Positions 1 through 7,268 of a DNA stretch of 10,929 nt are shown here, in pieces. Source of the stretch: Nitrospira sp. (GTDB lineage Bacteria > Nitrospirota > Nitrospiria > Nitrospirales > Nitrospiraceae); NCBI GenBank assembly GCA_025360665.1, contig JANYBU010000129.1:1-10929 (forward strand), in the 5' to 3' direction. Under the pieces are notes generated by a model. It was not told where the DNA came from and did not search any database. It was given only the letters and a program-made list of their open reading frames with translations. How positions within the stretch are numbered: the first letter of the stretch is position 1; every line of letters starts with the position of its first letter. The translations under genes were made by a program, and so were the position numbers.

Positions 1-622
1 CATCATGAGCAAGGACTACTTTAAGCGAGTGGTGGACTTTGCCCAGGAGAACCAGATCATCGTGTGCCACGACGCAGCCTATTCGGAGATTTTCTACGAC
101 GGCAAGCCCCCTGCGAGCTTCATGGAAGTCGAGGGCGCGAAAAACGTGGGGATCGAGTTCCACTCGCTGTCGAAGACGTACAACATGACCGGCTGGCGCA
201 TCGGGTTTGCCGTCGGGCATAAGCAGGTCTTGGCGGGACTCGGCAAGGTGAAGAGCAACCTCGACTCCGGCTGTTTCCAGGCCATTCAGGAAGCCGGGAT
301 CACCGCGCTCAATCTGGATGATTCTGTGACAGATGGTCTGAGAAAAATTTACCAGGAACGGCGCGACACCCTCGTCCCTGGCCTCAAGCAACTCGGGCTT
401 GAGGTCGATCCGCCTCCGGCCGCGTTCTACATTTGGGTCACGGTGCCGAAGGGGTACACCTCCGCTTCCTTCACGGCTCACTTGCTAGAGAAAACCGGAA
501 TTGTGACGACACCGGGAAACGGCTTCGGCGCGCCGGGCGAAGGATATATTCGGATGACCGTCTGCACATCGAAAGAGCGATTGGCTGAGGCGGTGGAGCG
601 AATTAAAAAGGCGGGGTTCTGA
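1..622 (+). CDS. dapL: LL-diaminopimelate aminotransferase, C-terminal part (5' end outside window)
   Basis: This is a class I/II fold-type I PLP aminotransferase. The best fit is the DapL family, which makes LL-2,6-diaminopimelate from tetrahydrodipicolinate and glutamate in one step for lysine and peptidoglycan synthesis in the cytoplasm. The reading frame is open to the left edge (first full codon at base 2). The ATG at 5 is almost certainly internal, because about half of a roughly 390-400 residue family member is missing. Counting from that ATG, the PLP-binding lysine is K57 in SLSKTYNMTGWRIGF. D23 and Y26 in HDAAYSE would contact the cofactor, and the arginine in YIRMTVC near the C-terminus would bind the substrate carboxylate. 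The frame ends in TGA at 620-622. The SLSKTYNMTGWRIGF context is typical of DapL, but other aspartate-type aminotransferases are close relatives, so the exact substrate is inferred. Confidence 0.85.
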   Translation, partial: IMSKDYFKRVVDFAQENQIIVCHDAAYSEIFYDGKPPASFMEVEGAKNVGIEFHSLSKTYNMTGWRIGFAVGHKQVLAGLGKVKSNLDSGCFQAIQEAGITALNLDDSVTDGLRKIYQERRDTLVPGLKQLGLEVDPPPAAFYIWVTVPKGYTSASFTAHLLEKTGIVTTPGNGFGAPGEGYIRMTVCTSKERLAEAVERIKKAGF

Positions 623-626
623 ATCT

Positions 627-718
627 CGTGAGGCGTAAGGGGTAAGGCGTGAGGGGGCCTCTCAAACCCTCGGTCATCTCGATCTTGACACCTTACGCCT
701 AACGCCTCACCCCTCACG
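627..718. repeat. Two oppositely oriented heptamer arrays forming a long imperfect hairpin
   Basis: Bases 627-654 are four tandem 7-mers: CGTGAGG, CGTAAGG, GGTAAGG and CGTGAGG (consensus SGTRAGG). Bases 691-718 are four 7-mers in the opposite orientation: CCTTACG, CCTAACG, CCTCACC and CCTCACG. The two 28-base arrays are mostly complementary: the outermost heptamers pair perfectly and the inner ones have a few mismatches or wobbles. The loop is about 36 bases. A T-rich stretch (TATTTTT, 720-726) follows directly and runs into the folK start codon, so the transcript could form a terminator- or attenuator-like hairpin. Degenerate heptamer arrays of this kind recall the short tandemly repeated repetitive (STRR) sequences of some bacteria; that link is by analogy only. 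Confidence 0.8.
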
Positions 719-726
719 GTATTTTT

Positions 727-1278
727 ATGGAGACTGTCTTCATCGGGTTTGGCTCGAACGTCGGCGATCGATTCGATTTCTGCGATCGAGCCGTGACGTT
801 GCTAAGCCTGCTGCCACACTCGCAAGTCGTGGGCGTGTCGCTGCTCTATGAAACCGAGCCCGTGAACGATCATGCCCAGCCGGGAGACGGGTGGTTCCTC
901 AACGGCGTCGTGCAGCTTGAGACGGATATCACGCCGAAAAGCCTCTTGGCCATCCTCCGGGAGATCGAACGCTCGCTCGACCGGGATGAGGAAAACCGAT
1001 CAGGTCCCAGGACCATCGATCTAGACATCTTGTTCTACGGCCAACGGATTATCAACGAACCAGATCTCGTGGTACCGCATCCTCGCATGCACCAACGCCG
1101 GTTCGTTCTGATGCCGCTGAACGAACTCGATCCACTGTTCCTGCATCCATCACTCCAGCGCACAAGCAGCCAGTTGCTCGCCGAGGTCGGGAAGCAGCCT
1201 GAGGTCCGCCTCTTGTTTCCCCAGCCCTCGACCCGCTATGGGTCTCGCCCTGCTTGCAGCCCGCCCCCAGGCTTATGA
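727..1278 (+). CDS. folK: 2-amino-4-hydroxy-6-hydroxymethyldihydropteridine diphosphokinase (HPPK)
   Basis: HPPK transfers pyrophosphate from ATP to 6-hydroxymethyl-7,8-dihydropterin, the step before dihydropteroate synthase in folate synthesis. The 183-residue protein opens with the family start FIGFGSNVGDR. It carries the HPPK signature GPRTIDLDILFYG, whose two aspartates bind the magnesium ions, and then VVPHPRMHQRRFVLMPLNEL. The ATG at 727 is the only start that places the N-terminal strand correctly, yet no Shine-Dalgarno sequence lies before it: the leader just upstream is the heptamer array and a T tract. The stop TGA (1276-1278) overlaps the panC start as ATGA. The last 25 or so residues, after LLFPQPSTRYG, are low in family resemblance and may be a loose tail. 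Identity as HPPK is secure. Confidence 0.95.
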   Translation: METVFIGFGSNVGDRFDFCDRAVTLLSLLPHSQVVGVSLLYETEPVNDHAQPGDGWFLNGVVQLETDITPKSLLAILREIERSLDRDEENRSGPRTIDLDILFYGQRIINEPDLVVPHPRMHQRRFVLMPLNELDPLFLHPSLQRTSSQLLAEVGKQPEVRLLFPQPSTRYGSRPACSPPPGL

Positions 1279-2147
1279 AAATTATTCGCACAACACACTC
1301 CATGGCTACATGGAGCGAACGATTACGCCGAGAAGGGGTGACCATCGGGTTCGTTCCCACGATGGGTGCGCTGCATGGCGGCCACCGCTCCCTCATTCAA
1401 GCCGCTCGATTACGCTGTGATGCGCTCGTCGTGAGTATCTTCGTGAACCCGACACAGTTCAGCCCGACCGAAGACTTGGCCGCCTATCCCAGCCCGATTG
1501 CCCACGACCGGGCGCTGTGCCGAGAGGAAGGGGTGGATGTCTGTTTTGAACCCACGGCCCAGGCCATGTATCCCGGGGGCTTCCAAACGGTCGTGACGGT
1601 GCCGGTGCTCGCGCGCCGATGGGAAGGCGAAGCCCGACCTCATCACTTCGCCGGCGTCGCCACGGTGGTGACGAAACTCTTCGGGATGGTGCGTCCCCAT
1701 CTGACGGTCTTTGGCCAGAAGGACTACCAGCAAGCGGCGCTGGTTCGGCAACTTGTGAACGATCTCAATCTCGGCGGGGCGATTCAGGTGCGCCCGACAG
1801 TCAGAGAGCGGGATGGGCTGGCCATGAGTTCGCGCAACGTCTATCTCAGCGCCGACGAACGTCGGATTGCCCCCTTGCTCTCTCAGGCACTCCGAGCCGG
1901 CAGACAGATGATCGAGGGTGGGATGAGCGACGTGGCGGCGATCGAGCGGAGCATGCGGCAGACCATCGAGCAATCACCTACCATGTATGTCGAGTACCTG
2001 GCCGTCTGCGCCCCGGATAGTCTGGAGCCGCTATCCCTCGTCACGGATCGTGCGGTACTCTTGGGCGCAGTCCGGATCGGCTCGGTCCGATTGATCGATA
2101 ATCTGCTCGTGAAAATGCCGGGTAGAAAGAGTCGCGCTACGCGTTGA
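1275..2147 (+). CDS. panC: Pantothenate synthetase (pantoate-beta-alanine ligase)
   Basis: PanC joins pantoate and beta-alanine using ATP, through a pantoyl-adenylate intermediate, to make pantothenate, the precursor of coenzyme A. The protein of 290 residues matches the usual size. Visible motifs are the nucleotidyltransferase HIGH-like element in VPTMGALHGGHRSLI, the substrate-binding VSIFVNPTQFSPTEDL, FGQKDYQQAALVRQL, and the KMSKS-like loop in LAMSSRNVYLS. I chose the ATG at 1275, which overlaps the folK stop as ATGA, because the protein then begins MKIIRTTHSM as family members do. A TTG at 1254 is also in frame but adds seven residues not typical of the family. Only a weak AGG lies before the ATG, so translational coupling to folK is likely. 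The 3' end overlaps the convergent PilZ gene by 11 bases. Confidence 0.96.
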   Translation: MKIIRTTHSMATWSERLRREGVTIGFVPTMGALHGGHRSLIQAARLRCDALVVSIFVNPTQFSPTEDLAAYPSPIAHDRALCREEGVDVCFEPTAQAMYPGGFQTVVTVPVLARRWEGEARPHHFAGVATVVTKLFGMVRPHLTVFGQKDYQQAALVRQLVNDLNLGGAIQVRPTVRERDGLAMSSRNVYLSADERRIAPLLSQALRAGRQMIEGGMSDVAAIERSMRQTIEQSPTMYVEYLAVCAPDSLEPLSLVTDRAVLLGAVRIGSVRLIDNLLVKMPGRKSRATR

Positions 2148-2646
2148 GCGTGGGATCAAGACCTTGACCGACTAAAAGCCCGAGAACGACCTGCGCCAAA
2201 CGGCGGTAATGTTCCGGTGGGATCTCCAGGAAGCGGATCCCCATCGATAACGGCCGAACGGAACAGACCATCGCCGTTTCAATGCGAATCTTTTCGTCCT
2301 CCACCGTTGGCTTCAAGACCAACTCGATAAAAGCCCCTTCCGGGAACCCCGTCGTCTGCAGGGTACAGCCATCCATCGAAATATCAGTGATTCGCTTAAT
2401 CATGGCCGGCTGATCGCGGTCGAGGACCTGGGCCTCGATGGAGGCCGGAAGGCGCGTGTACTGACGCCGATCAAACGCCTGTGTATTGTGGCGCGCACCT
2501 GAATAGAATGCACGAAAGCGATTCGTGCAGAGCTGGCATCGAAACGGAAACACATTGACGCGGCTCAACAGGCGCTCAACCCCGCCCTCCTGGTAGGTCA
2601 CGCGAACAAATGTGGTCCCGCAAATTGGACAGTGCAGTTCTTTCAT
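2137..2646 (-). CDS. Zinc-ribbon plus PilZ domain protein (probable c-di-GMP-binding)
   Basis: This 169-residue protein has two visible parts. Residues 1-50 carry two Cys-x2-Cys pairs, C6/C9 (CPIC) and C37/C40 (CQLC), spaced like a small zinc ribbon. Residues 59-160 are a PilZ domain. It has the arginine motif RRQYTR (R60, R61, R65) and the DISMDG motif (D88, S90, G93) that together hold cyclic di-GMP in characterised PilZ proteins. The start ATG (2646-2644) overlaps the TGA of the upstream MazG-like gene, so the two are probably translationally coupled; an in-frame start 30 codons further up lies inside that gene and is unlikely. The gene ends in TAG inside the 3' end of panC. No membrane segment or signal peptide is seen. 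The output of the protein is unknown; c-di-GMP binding follows from the motifs. Confidence 0.88.
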   Translation of the reverse strand: MKELHCPICGTTFVRVTYQEGGVERLLSRVNVFPFRCQLCTNRFRAFYSGARHNTQAFDRRQYTRLPASIEAQVLDRDQPAMIKRITDISMDGCTLQTTGFPEGAFIELVLKPTVEDEKIRIETAMVCSVRPLSMGIRFLEIPPEHYRRLAQVVLGLLVGQGLDPTLNA

Positions 2647-3044
2647 GAACCCGAACGGACCTCGGGCCGGACCGGCCCCTGCTCCGTTAGAATCGGTTCG
2701 ATGCGCGCCGGCGAGTACGTGGCCGGCTTCACCCATTTCCCGTCTTCACGCTTATAGCCACCGACCTTGCTCATGTTGGACCGATGTACTTCTCGAAAGA
2801 CCGGATCCATATCGATGCCATAGGACACCGCCGTGCCGTAGACGACATAGAGAAGGTCGGCCATCTCCTTGGCAATGGATGAAAGATCTTCTGCCGCGAG
2901 GGCCTCTATCAACTCATCGAATTCTTCCTGAATGAGCCGTACACGTAATTCGCGTGTCCGCCCGTCGACGACCGTCGGGACTGGATTGACGACGATATCG
3001 AAAGTCCGGTGGAAGGCTTCTACCATCGCCTGCTCGTCGGCCAT
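2643..3044 (-). CDS. MazG-like / phosphoribosyl-ATP pyrophosphohydrolase-like NTP pyrophosphatase
   Basis: This is a small (133-residue) all-alpha NTP pyrophosphohydrolase-type protein. The metal-binding set is visible as E40-E41-x2-E44 in the helix LIQEEFDELIEAL, followed by E60-x2-D63 in KEMADLLYVVYG. A conserved HRSNMSKVGG stretch (87-96) follows, and the tail KPATYSPARIEPIL is typical of a single-domain branch related to HisE and MazG. Such enzymes split nucleoside triphosphates to monophosphates and pyrophosphate, often as house-cleaning of abnormal nucleotides; the substrate here cannot be told. The start ATG at 3044-3042 is supported by a strong Shine-Dalgarno AAGGAG six bases upstream. 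The TGA stop overlaps the PilZ gene's ATG. It is too short to be canonical two-domain MazG, and no toxin-antitoxin partner is present. Confidence 0.88.
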   Translation of the reverse strand: MADEQAMVEAFHRTFDIVVNPVPTVVDGRTRELRVRLIQEEFDELIEALAAEDLSSIAKEMADLLYVVYGTAVSYGIDMDPVFREVHRSNMSKVGGYKREDGKWVKPATYSPARIEPILTEQGPVRPEVRSGS

Positions 3045-3050
3045 CAGGGG

Positions 3051-3056
3051 CTCCTT
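3051..3056 (-). promoter_or_regulatory. Strong ribosome binding site for the MazG-like gene
   Basis: On the minus strand the bases read AAGGAG, six bases before the ATG at 3044. The site shares bases with the TAA stop of rmuC (the strand reads TAAGGAG). This fixes the start of the MazG-like gene against longer in-frame alternatives and shows tight operon packing. Confidence 0.8.
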
Positions 3057-4446
3057 ATTCGCTGTCAGAGGGCAACGCCTTGCGCGAAACCAGCTCCACG
3101 GGATCCAACATGGGGATCTCTTTCTCCGACGAGACACCAAGCTCCTTGAACCGACGGGCCGCCGGCAAGATTCTGGTTTCGAGCGACCCGACCGCCTTAT
3201 TGTATGACAGGACGCTCTTCCCGAGGGCCTGCCCAACGTCGTTCAAATGCTCCGTCAACACGGCCATCCGTTCGTAGAGGTCCTTCCCCAAACGCCCGGC
3301 TTCCTCGGCATGCTCGGTCAATTGCTCCTGCCGCCACCCATAGGCGACCGCCCGTAGGAGCGCCATGAGCGTCGTCGGGGTGGCAAGGACCACGCTCCGA
3401 AGAAACCCATCCTCGATGAGTCGTGGATCATGCTCGAGTGCGGCGCCAAGAAACTGTTCTCCCGGCAAGAACAGCACAACAAATTCAGGCGCCTGCGCGA
3501 ATTGATTCCAGTAGGCTTTCAGGCTCAACTCGTCCATGCGCGACCGGACCTGTGCGGCATGCCGGCGCATGCCTTCGAGACGTTGCTCCTCGGTCGAGGC
3601 CTCATGCGCGTCCAGATAGCCTGCCAGAACGGTCTTGGCATCCACGATGATCTGCCGCCCACCCGGCAACTGGACTACCATGTCGGGACGGAGCCGACTG
3701 CCGTCGACCGTGATAGACTCCTGCTCAAAAAAATCACAATGCGCTACCATGCCGGACAACTCGGCCACTCGCTTGAGCGTGATCTCGCCCCATTGGCCGC
3801 GGATGGCCGGCGCGCGTAGCGCCTTCACGAGGTTGCCGGTCTCCGATTGCAGCCGCTGCTGCGACTCGGCCAGGAGCTTAAGATGCTGATCGAGGCCTCC
3901 ATAGGCCGCTTGCCGCGATTGCTCCAGCTGCCTGAGTTGGTCGTCGTATCGATGCAACGAGTCTTGGAGGGGTTTGACCAGACTATCGATCGCCTGTTGC
4001 CGCTGGGCGAGATCGCCCTTGGCCTCGGCTTGGAGCGTTTCGAATGAGCTGCGTGCGAGGTTCAGAAAAGCTTCGTTGTTCTGTTTGAGGGCTTCGCCGG
4101 AGAGAGCCTGGAAGGTCTCGGCCAATTCCTGTCGGGCCTGGCTCAGCAGAGTCTTTTGTTCTTTGAGATGGAGCGCGGCCTCCGCAGCCCTGGTCTCCGC
4201 CACTGCACGGGCCTGGGATACCTCCGAGAGATCCTCCCTGATCCGATTGAGATCGAGGCGATCTTGTAGTACCTGTCGGCGCAATTCGTCTGCCAGCGAT
4301 TCTGCCCGTTGCGCCCGCTCGCCGGTGGTCAGCAGTTGGGCCTGCAGGCTTGCGCGTACGCGGGCCGCAATCCAGAACCCGACGATCAGTGCGCCGAGGA
4401 GACCTCCGACGAGAACCCCCGCACCAAAGAACGCGCCATCAATCAT
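3055..4446 (-). CDS. rmuC: DNA recombination protein RmuC homologue
   Basis: RmuC-family proteins limit recombination between inverted repeats in E. coli and carry a predicted nuclease-like core. Their biochemistry is poorly defined. The 463-residue protein has a single N-terminal membrane segment (about residues 5-27, rich in G, L, V), then a long charged coiled coil (about 40-210). The RmuC domain begins at APAIRGQWGEITLKRVAEL. It contains the nuclease-like signature RPDMVVQL...IIVDAK (D255, D269, K271) and, later, EFVVLFLPGEQFLGAAL and VLATPTTLMALLRAVAYGW. Length and domain order match the family. It is probably anchored to the inner membrane facing the cytoplasm. The ATG at 4446 has only a weak GGACGG before it. 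It heads an operon with the MazG-like and PilZ genes, the next start being 10 bases past its stop. Confidence 0.94.
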   Translation of the reverse strand: MIDGAFFGAGVLVGGLLGALIVGFWIAARVRASLQAQLLTTGERAQRAESLADELRRQVLQDRLDLNRIREDLSEVSQARAVAETRAAEAALHLKEQKTLLSQARQELAETFQALSGEALKQNNEAFLNLARSSFETLQAEAKGDLAQRQQAIDSLVKPLQDSLHRYDDQLRQLEQSRQAAYGGLDQHLKLLAESQQRLQSETGNLVKALRAPAIRGQWGEITLKRVAELSGMVAHCDFFEQESITVDGSRLRPDMVVQLPGGRQIIVDAKTVLAGYLDAHEASTEEQRLEGMRRHAAQVRSRMDELSLKAYWNQFAQAPEFVVLFLPGEQFLGAALEHDPRLIEDGFLRSVVLATPTTLMALLRAVAYGWRQEQLTEHAEEAGRLGKDLYERMAVLTEHLNDVGQALGKSVLSYNKAVGSLETRILPAARRFKELGVSSEKEIPMLDPVELVSRKALPSDSE

Positions 4447-4526
4447 GGGTGACCGTCCACGTCATGTCGCCGACCCACATTACGACCAGGTTGTTGGGTG
4501 TTGCGATAAGAAAAGAATGATTTTGA

Positions 4527-4555
4527 AGAATACGTAAACTCCCTTGAAAGGTCAA
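4527..4555 (-). promoter_or_regulatory. Sigma-70-like promoter for the rmuC operon
   Basis: On the minus strand a -35 box TTGACC (4555-4550, five of six consensus bases) is followed after exactly 17 bases by TATTCT (4532-4527, four of six). Transcription would start near 4520, giving a leader of roughly 75 bases before the rmuC ATG. The site sits between the putative terminator of the dikinase gene and rmuC, which fits a separate transcription unit. Sequence-based inference only. Confidence 0.55.
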
Positions 4556-4556
4556 G

Positions 4557-4579
4557 ACAACAAAACGACTAGAGTCGTT
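4557..4579 (-). terminator. Possible rho-independent terminator of the glycerate kinase-dikinase operon
   Basis: On the minus strand AACGACT and AGTCGTT (4579-4573 and 4570-4564) form a 7-bp perfect hairpin with a very short loop. A T-rich tail TTGTTGTC follows. It lies about 40 bases past the dikinase stop codon. The stem has few G-C pairs, so strength may be low. A second perfect palindrome, AGACTAGTCT (4617-4626), straddles the dikinase stop codon itself. Confidence 0.4.
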
Positions 4580-4619
4580 CGTCTCCACAAGAATGCATCA
4601 TGCGTGGTGACATCACAGA

Positions 4620-7253
4620 CTAGTCTCCCGCCTGCTCTTGGATGATGATCTCTCCTCGCTCCGCATCCACGCTGATTCGATCGCCCTCCTTGAGCCTGGT
4701 GGTAATGCCGGGCACATTCGCGACTGCCGGCAATCCGTACTCGCGGGCAATAATCGCCCCGTGTGACAGTGTCCCACCCATCTCGGCGACCAGCCCTGCT
4801 GCCACACCAAACAAAGGTGCCATGCCGGGGTCGATGACCGAGACCACAAGAATGTCGCCTCGGCTGACTCGACTCCAATCCTCCATTGATCGGACGAAGC
4901 GGACCGGCCCCACGGCCTGCCCCGCACTGATGGGAATACCGCGGAAAATCCCCTCCGAAGCCACAACGGAAGATGCGTCCGTGCCGCGGACCACATCGTT
5001 CCAATCCCGAATCGTGTCTGGAACGCTGATCGTGAGGTAACGGTCTCGCTCGGCCCGGCGAGTCTGAATCACCCCTCTCCAATCACTTGATCCTCCTGCT
5101 AACAAGTCTGCGCGTTCTTCGATCTTGAAGTAAAAGGTATCCTCCCGCGACGAGAGTCGACCCCGTTCGACCAGCCACTCGCCGAGGCGAAGCAGGAGGC
5201 TACGTGCCGCTGCCGAGTAATACATCAGATGATGTCGGTTCGCCTCTCGCAGGGCAAAAAACCGGCACAGCCGTCGATACCACCAAGAAAAGATGGCCCA
5301 CCGATGGAATCGCCACCCGAACCTGGCTCGAATCTCTGCAAGCGCCCGTTCCCGTACCGCTGTTTGGCGCTGAAGAATGTCCGCCGGGGTCGCACTGGTT
5401 GGAGCCAGAATCTGTGTTCGCAGTACCGCCAGTAACAACTCCGGCCGATCCGCGAACCGAGGCGACATAACGTCCGACTCACCGACCCCGCGATGGCCAT
5501 AATCTTCGAGATACCGGTCGAAAGCACTGAGAACCTCAGTCCCCTTAAGCTCGCAACGAAACCCAACTGGGCTCCACCCCTCTGCGGTGAACCACGAAGT
5601 AGCTTTGGGGTCGCGTCGAACCATGTCCGCTACTTCCGCCAACCGGACGATCTGTTGCGCGCTGATCACCGCCGCCTGACCCTGCAGCGCCCCATTCAGC
5701 AAGGCTCTCCAGTCTTCGCCTAGCCAGCGAGGCAACAAGCCGCCTAACGCTTGCAAACACTGCGACACCCCTCCCGCAATGCCAAACGTCAGTTCGTGTT
5801 CATCAAGCCATTGCCCGATGGCATCCAGTCGCAGAACGAGGTCTTCGCCGGAGACAGTCCGAAGCCGATCGGTGCGATGCTCGGCCACCATCGCTTTCAT
5901 GTCCGCGAACCAGGTCGCCCCATAGTGCACCGCCTTTCTCATCTCGACCATCATCACGATACCGGCACGGGCAAACGCAAACCACCCGAGCGGGTGGGCC
6001 TCCGGTACCCTCGTAACGTTTTCCCCTCCCATCTGCTCCACCAACAGGGAGGGATCTCCCCGCAGTTGTGCCACGAGGGAATAGAACAGCGTCATATTGA
6101 TGTAGGGACGTCCCTGGAACGTGCGGACCGATGAGACTCCCTCGGGAATTTTACAGCCCAGGCGCCGATAGGGTGAAATAATGTGGCGTTCCATGAACAG
6201 TTCGAGAAACGACAGACCGAGCGGGCTCGGCAGTTCCGGCATGGTTTCTTTGAAATTGGTACGCGACCATTCGCAGTCATCATTGGTCAACTGCGGGGAT
6301 CGAGTCGGACCCGAGATAGGGCGCGCTTGGAGCAGCCACAGGCCACGATCGTCGTAGAGCCATTCGAGATCCACTGGATGACCGAATACCTTTTCAATCT
6401 GCTTGGCCGCACGGGCCAGCTCAAACAGTTGGTCGTCCGACAACGTTGCGCGCCCCACTGCATCATCCGACAGCGGTACTTCGCGAAGACCCTGGCCGGT
6501 CACCCGCAACGCCTGAGTCTGCCCGGTGATCATCCGTTCTCGAATCCGGATGGGCTGGCTGTTCTCGGCCATCTCAACCACATACTGATCCGGCGTTGCG
6601 CGCCCATCGACGAGGGCTGCCGCAAGCCCCGCAACCGCGTTGATCACCACCTGAGTCGCTCGTCCTGTGAGGGGATGGATGGAATAGGCCACACCGGCGG
6701 CTCGCGCCTCTAGCAGGGGTTGGATCACGACGGCCATGGCGGGAGGTGTTCCACTCAATCCCGACGTCGCATGATAATTCAGGACCCGCTCATCCCAGAC
6801 CGACAGCCACAGGTCCTTAACCGCCAAGCCCACCTCCTCCAGCGGGATGCCGAGGCGCGTGCGGTAGACTCCGGCAAAGCTCGCATGAGCTCCATCCTCG
6901 TTCGTCGCTGACGACCTCACCGCCCACAGCCCATGCGACGGCAGGTTCAGCCGTCGCACCTGTTCGACGATCTGAGCCGTCAGTTCAGCGATGTCGCAGT
7001 TCCGAATGATGGTGTGACAGTGGGAGAGTATCCGTTGGCGTCCAGCCCCGGAGGAATGCAGGGCTGCCTGCCACTGTTCCGCTGGAGAAAATCCTGGCGC
7101 CCGAAGCGCGTGATCATAGGCCTCCGTCGTCACGCAGAATCCGGAGGGAACAGGGAGTCCTCCTACGAGCAGACGCGCTAAGCCTACGGCTTTCCCCCCA
7201 ACAAGAGATGGTTGAGTGCAGGCGGCCAAAGGAAGAAGAAGCGGGCAATCCAT
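4620..7253 (-). CDS. PEP-synthase/rifampin-phosphotransferase-like dikinase
   Basis: The 877-residue protein belongs to the dikinase superfamily, which moves phosphate from ATP through a histidine to a final acceptor. Residues 1-315 are the PPDK/PEP-synthase ATP-binding domain: VGGKAVGLARL (K21), VRSSATNEDGAHASFAGVY (R113, S114), DLEW (295-298) and QARPI (309-313). Residues about 320-770 form a middle domain. The C-terminus is the swivelling phosphohistidine domain, GGTLSHGAIIAREYGLPAV, with H831 as the likely phosphorylated residue. The protein ends there: the C-terminal PEP/pyruvate-binding barrel of true PEP synthase or PPDK is absent. This order and length match rifampin phosphotransferases, so the acceptor probably binds the middle domain. 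It is 15 bases downstream of the glycerate kinase gene. Only a weak AGGTAG precedes the ATG. The true acceptor is unknown; drug inactivation is possible but unproven. Confidence 0.85.
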   Translation of the reverse strand: MDCPLLLPLAACTQPSLVGGKAVGLARLLVGGLPVPSGFCVTTEAYDHALRAPGFSPAEQWQAALHSSGAGRQRILSHCHTIIRNCDIAELTAQIVEQVRRLNLPSHGLWAVRSSATNEDGAHASFAGVYRTRLGIPLEEVGLAVKDLWLSVWDERVLNYHATSGLSGTPPAMAVVIQPLLEARAAGVAYSIHPLTGRATQVVINAVAGLAAALVDGRATPDQYVVEMAENSQPIRIRERMITGQTQALRVTGQGLREVPLSDDAVGRATLSDDQLFELARAAKQIEKVFGHPVDLEWLYDDRGLWLLQARPISGPTRSPQLTNDDCEWSRTNFKETMPELPSPLGLSFLELFMERHIISPYRRLGCKIPEGVSSVRTFQGRPYINMTLFYSLVAQLRGDPSLLVEQMGGENVTRVPEAHPLGWFAFARAGIVMMVEMRKAVHYGATWFADMKAMVAEHRTDRLRTVSGEDLVLRLDAIGQWLDEHELTFGIAGGVSQCLQALGGLLPRWLGEDWRALLNGALQGQAAVISAQQIVRLAEVADMVRRDPKATSWFTAEGWSPVGFRCELKGTEVLSAFDRYLEDYGHRGVGESDVMSPRFADRPELLLAVLRTQILAPTSATPADILQRQTAVRERALAEIRARFGWRFHRWAIFSWWYRRLCRFFALREANRHHLMYYSAAARSLLLRLGEWLVERGRLSSREDTFYFKIEERADLLAGGSSDWRGVIQTRRAERDRYLTISVPDTIRDWNDVVRGTDASSVVASEGIFRGIPISAGQAVGPVRFVRSMEDWSRVSRGDILVVSVIDPGMAPLFGVAAGLVAEMGGTLSHGAIIAREYGLPAVANVPGITTRLKEGDRISVDAERGEIIIQEQAGD

Positions 7254-7268
7254 TGAAATAGATACTAC

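Noticed and set aside
627..718. CRISPR-like array before folK
   Set aside because: The units are contiguous 7-mers without spacers and are inverted relative to each other; no cas gene is present.
1254..1274. Upstream TTG start for panC
   Set aside because: It would add seven residues not typical of PanC. The ATG at 1275 overlaps the folK stop as ATGA and gives the expected N-terminus.
1410..1973. 187-residue minus-strand open frame inside panC
   Set aside because: It is the antisense shadow of a strongly recognised gene in GC-rich DNA; its composition is rich in H, R and P with no motif.
2643..3044. Toxin-antitoxin or canonical MazG role for the small pyrophosphohydrolase
   Set aside because: It has a single short domain and no MazE/MazF-like neighbour, and the adjacent genes are rmuC and a PilZ gene.
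3974..4537. 187-residue plus-strand open frame opposite rmuC
   Set aside because: It is the antisense shadow of the rmuC coiled-coil region, with biased S, R and A composition and no recognisable domain.
6183..6713. 176-residue plus-strand open frame opposite the dikinase gene
   Set aside because: The minus-strand dikinase is continuous and carries all its motifs here; the opposing frame has none.
4620..7253. Naming the dikinase as PEP synthase (ppsA)
   Set aside because: The C-terminal PEP/pyruvate-binding domain is missing and the phosphohistidine domain is at the end of the protein, not in the middle.
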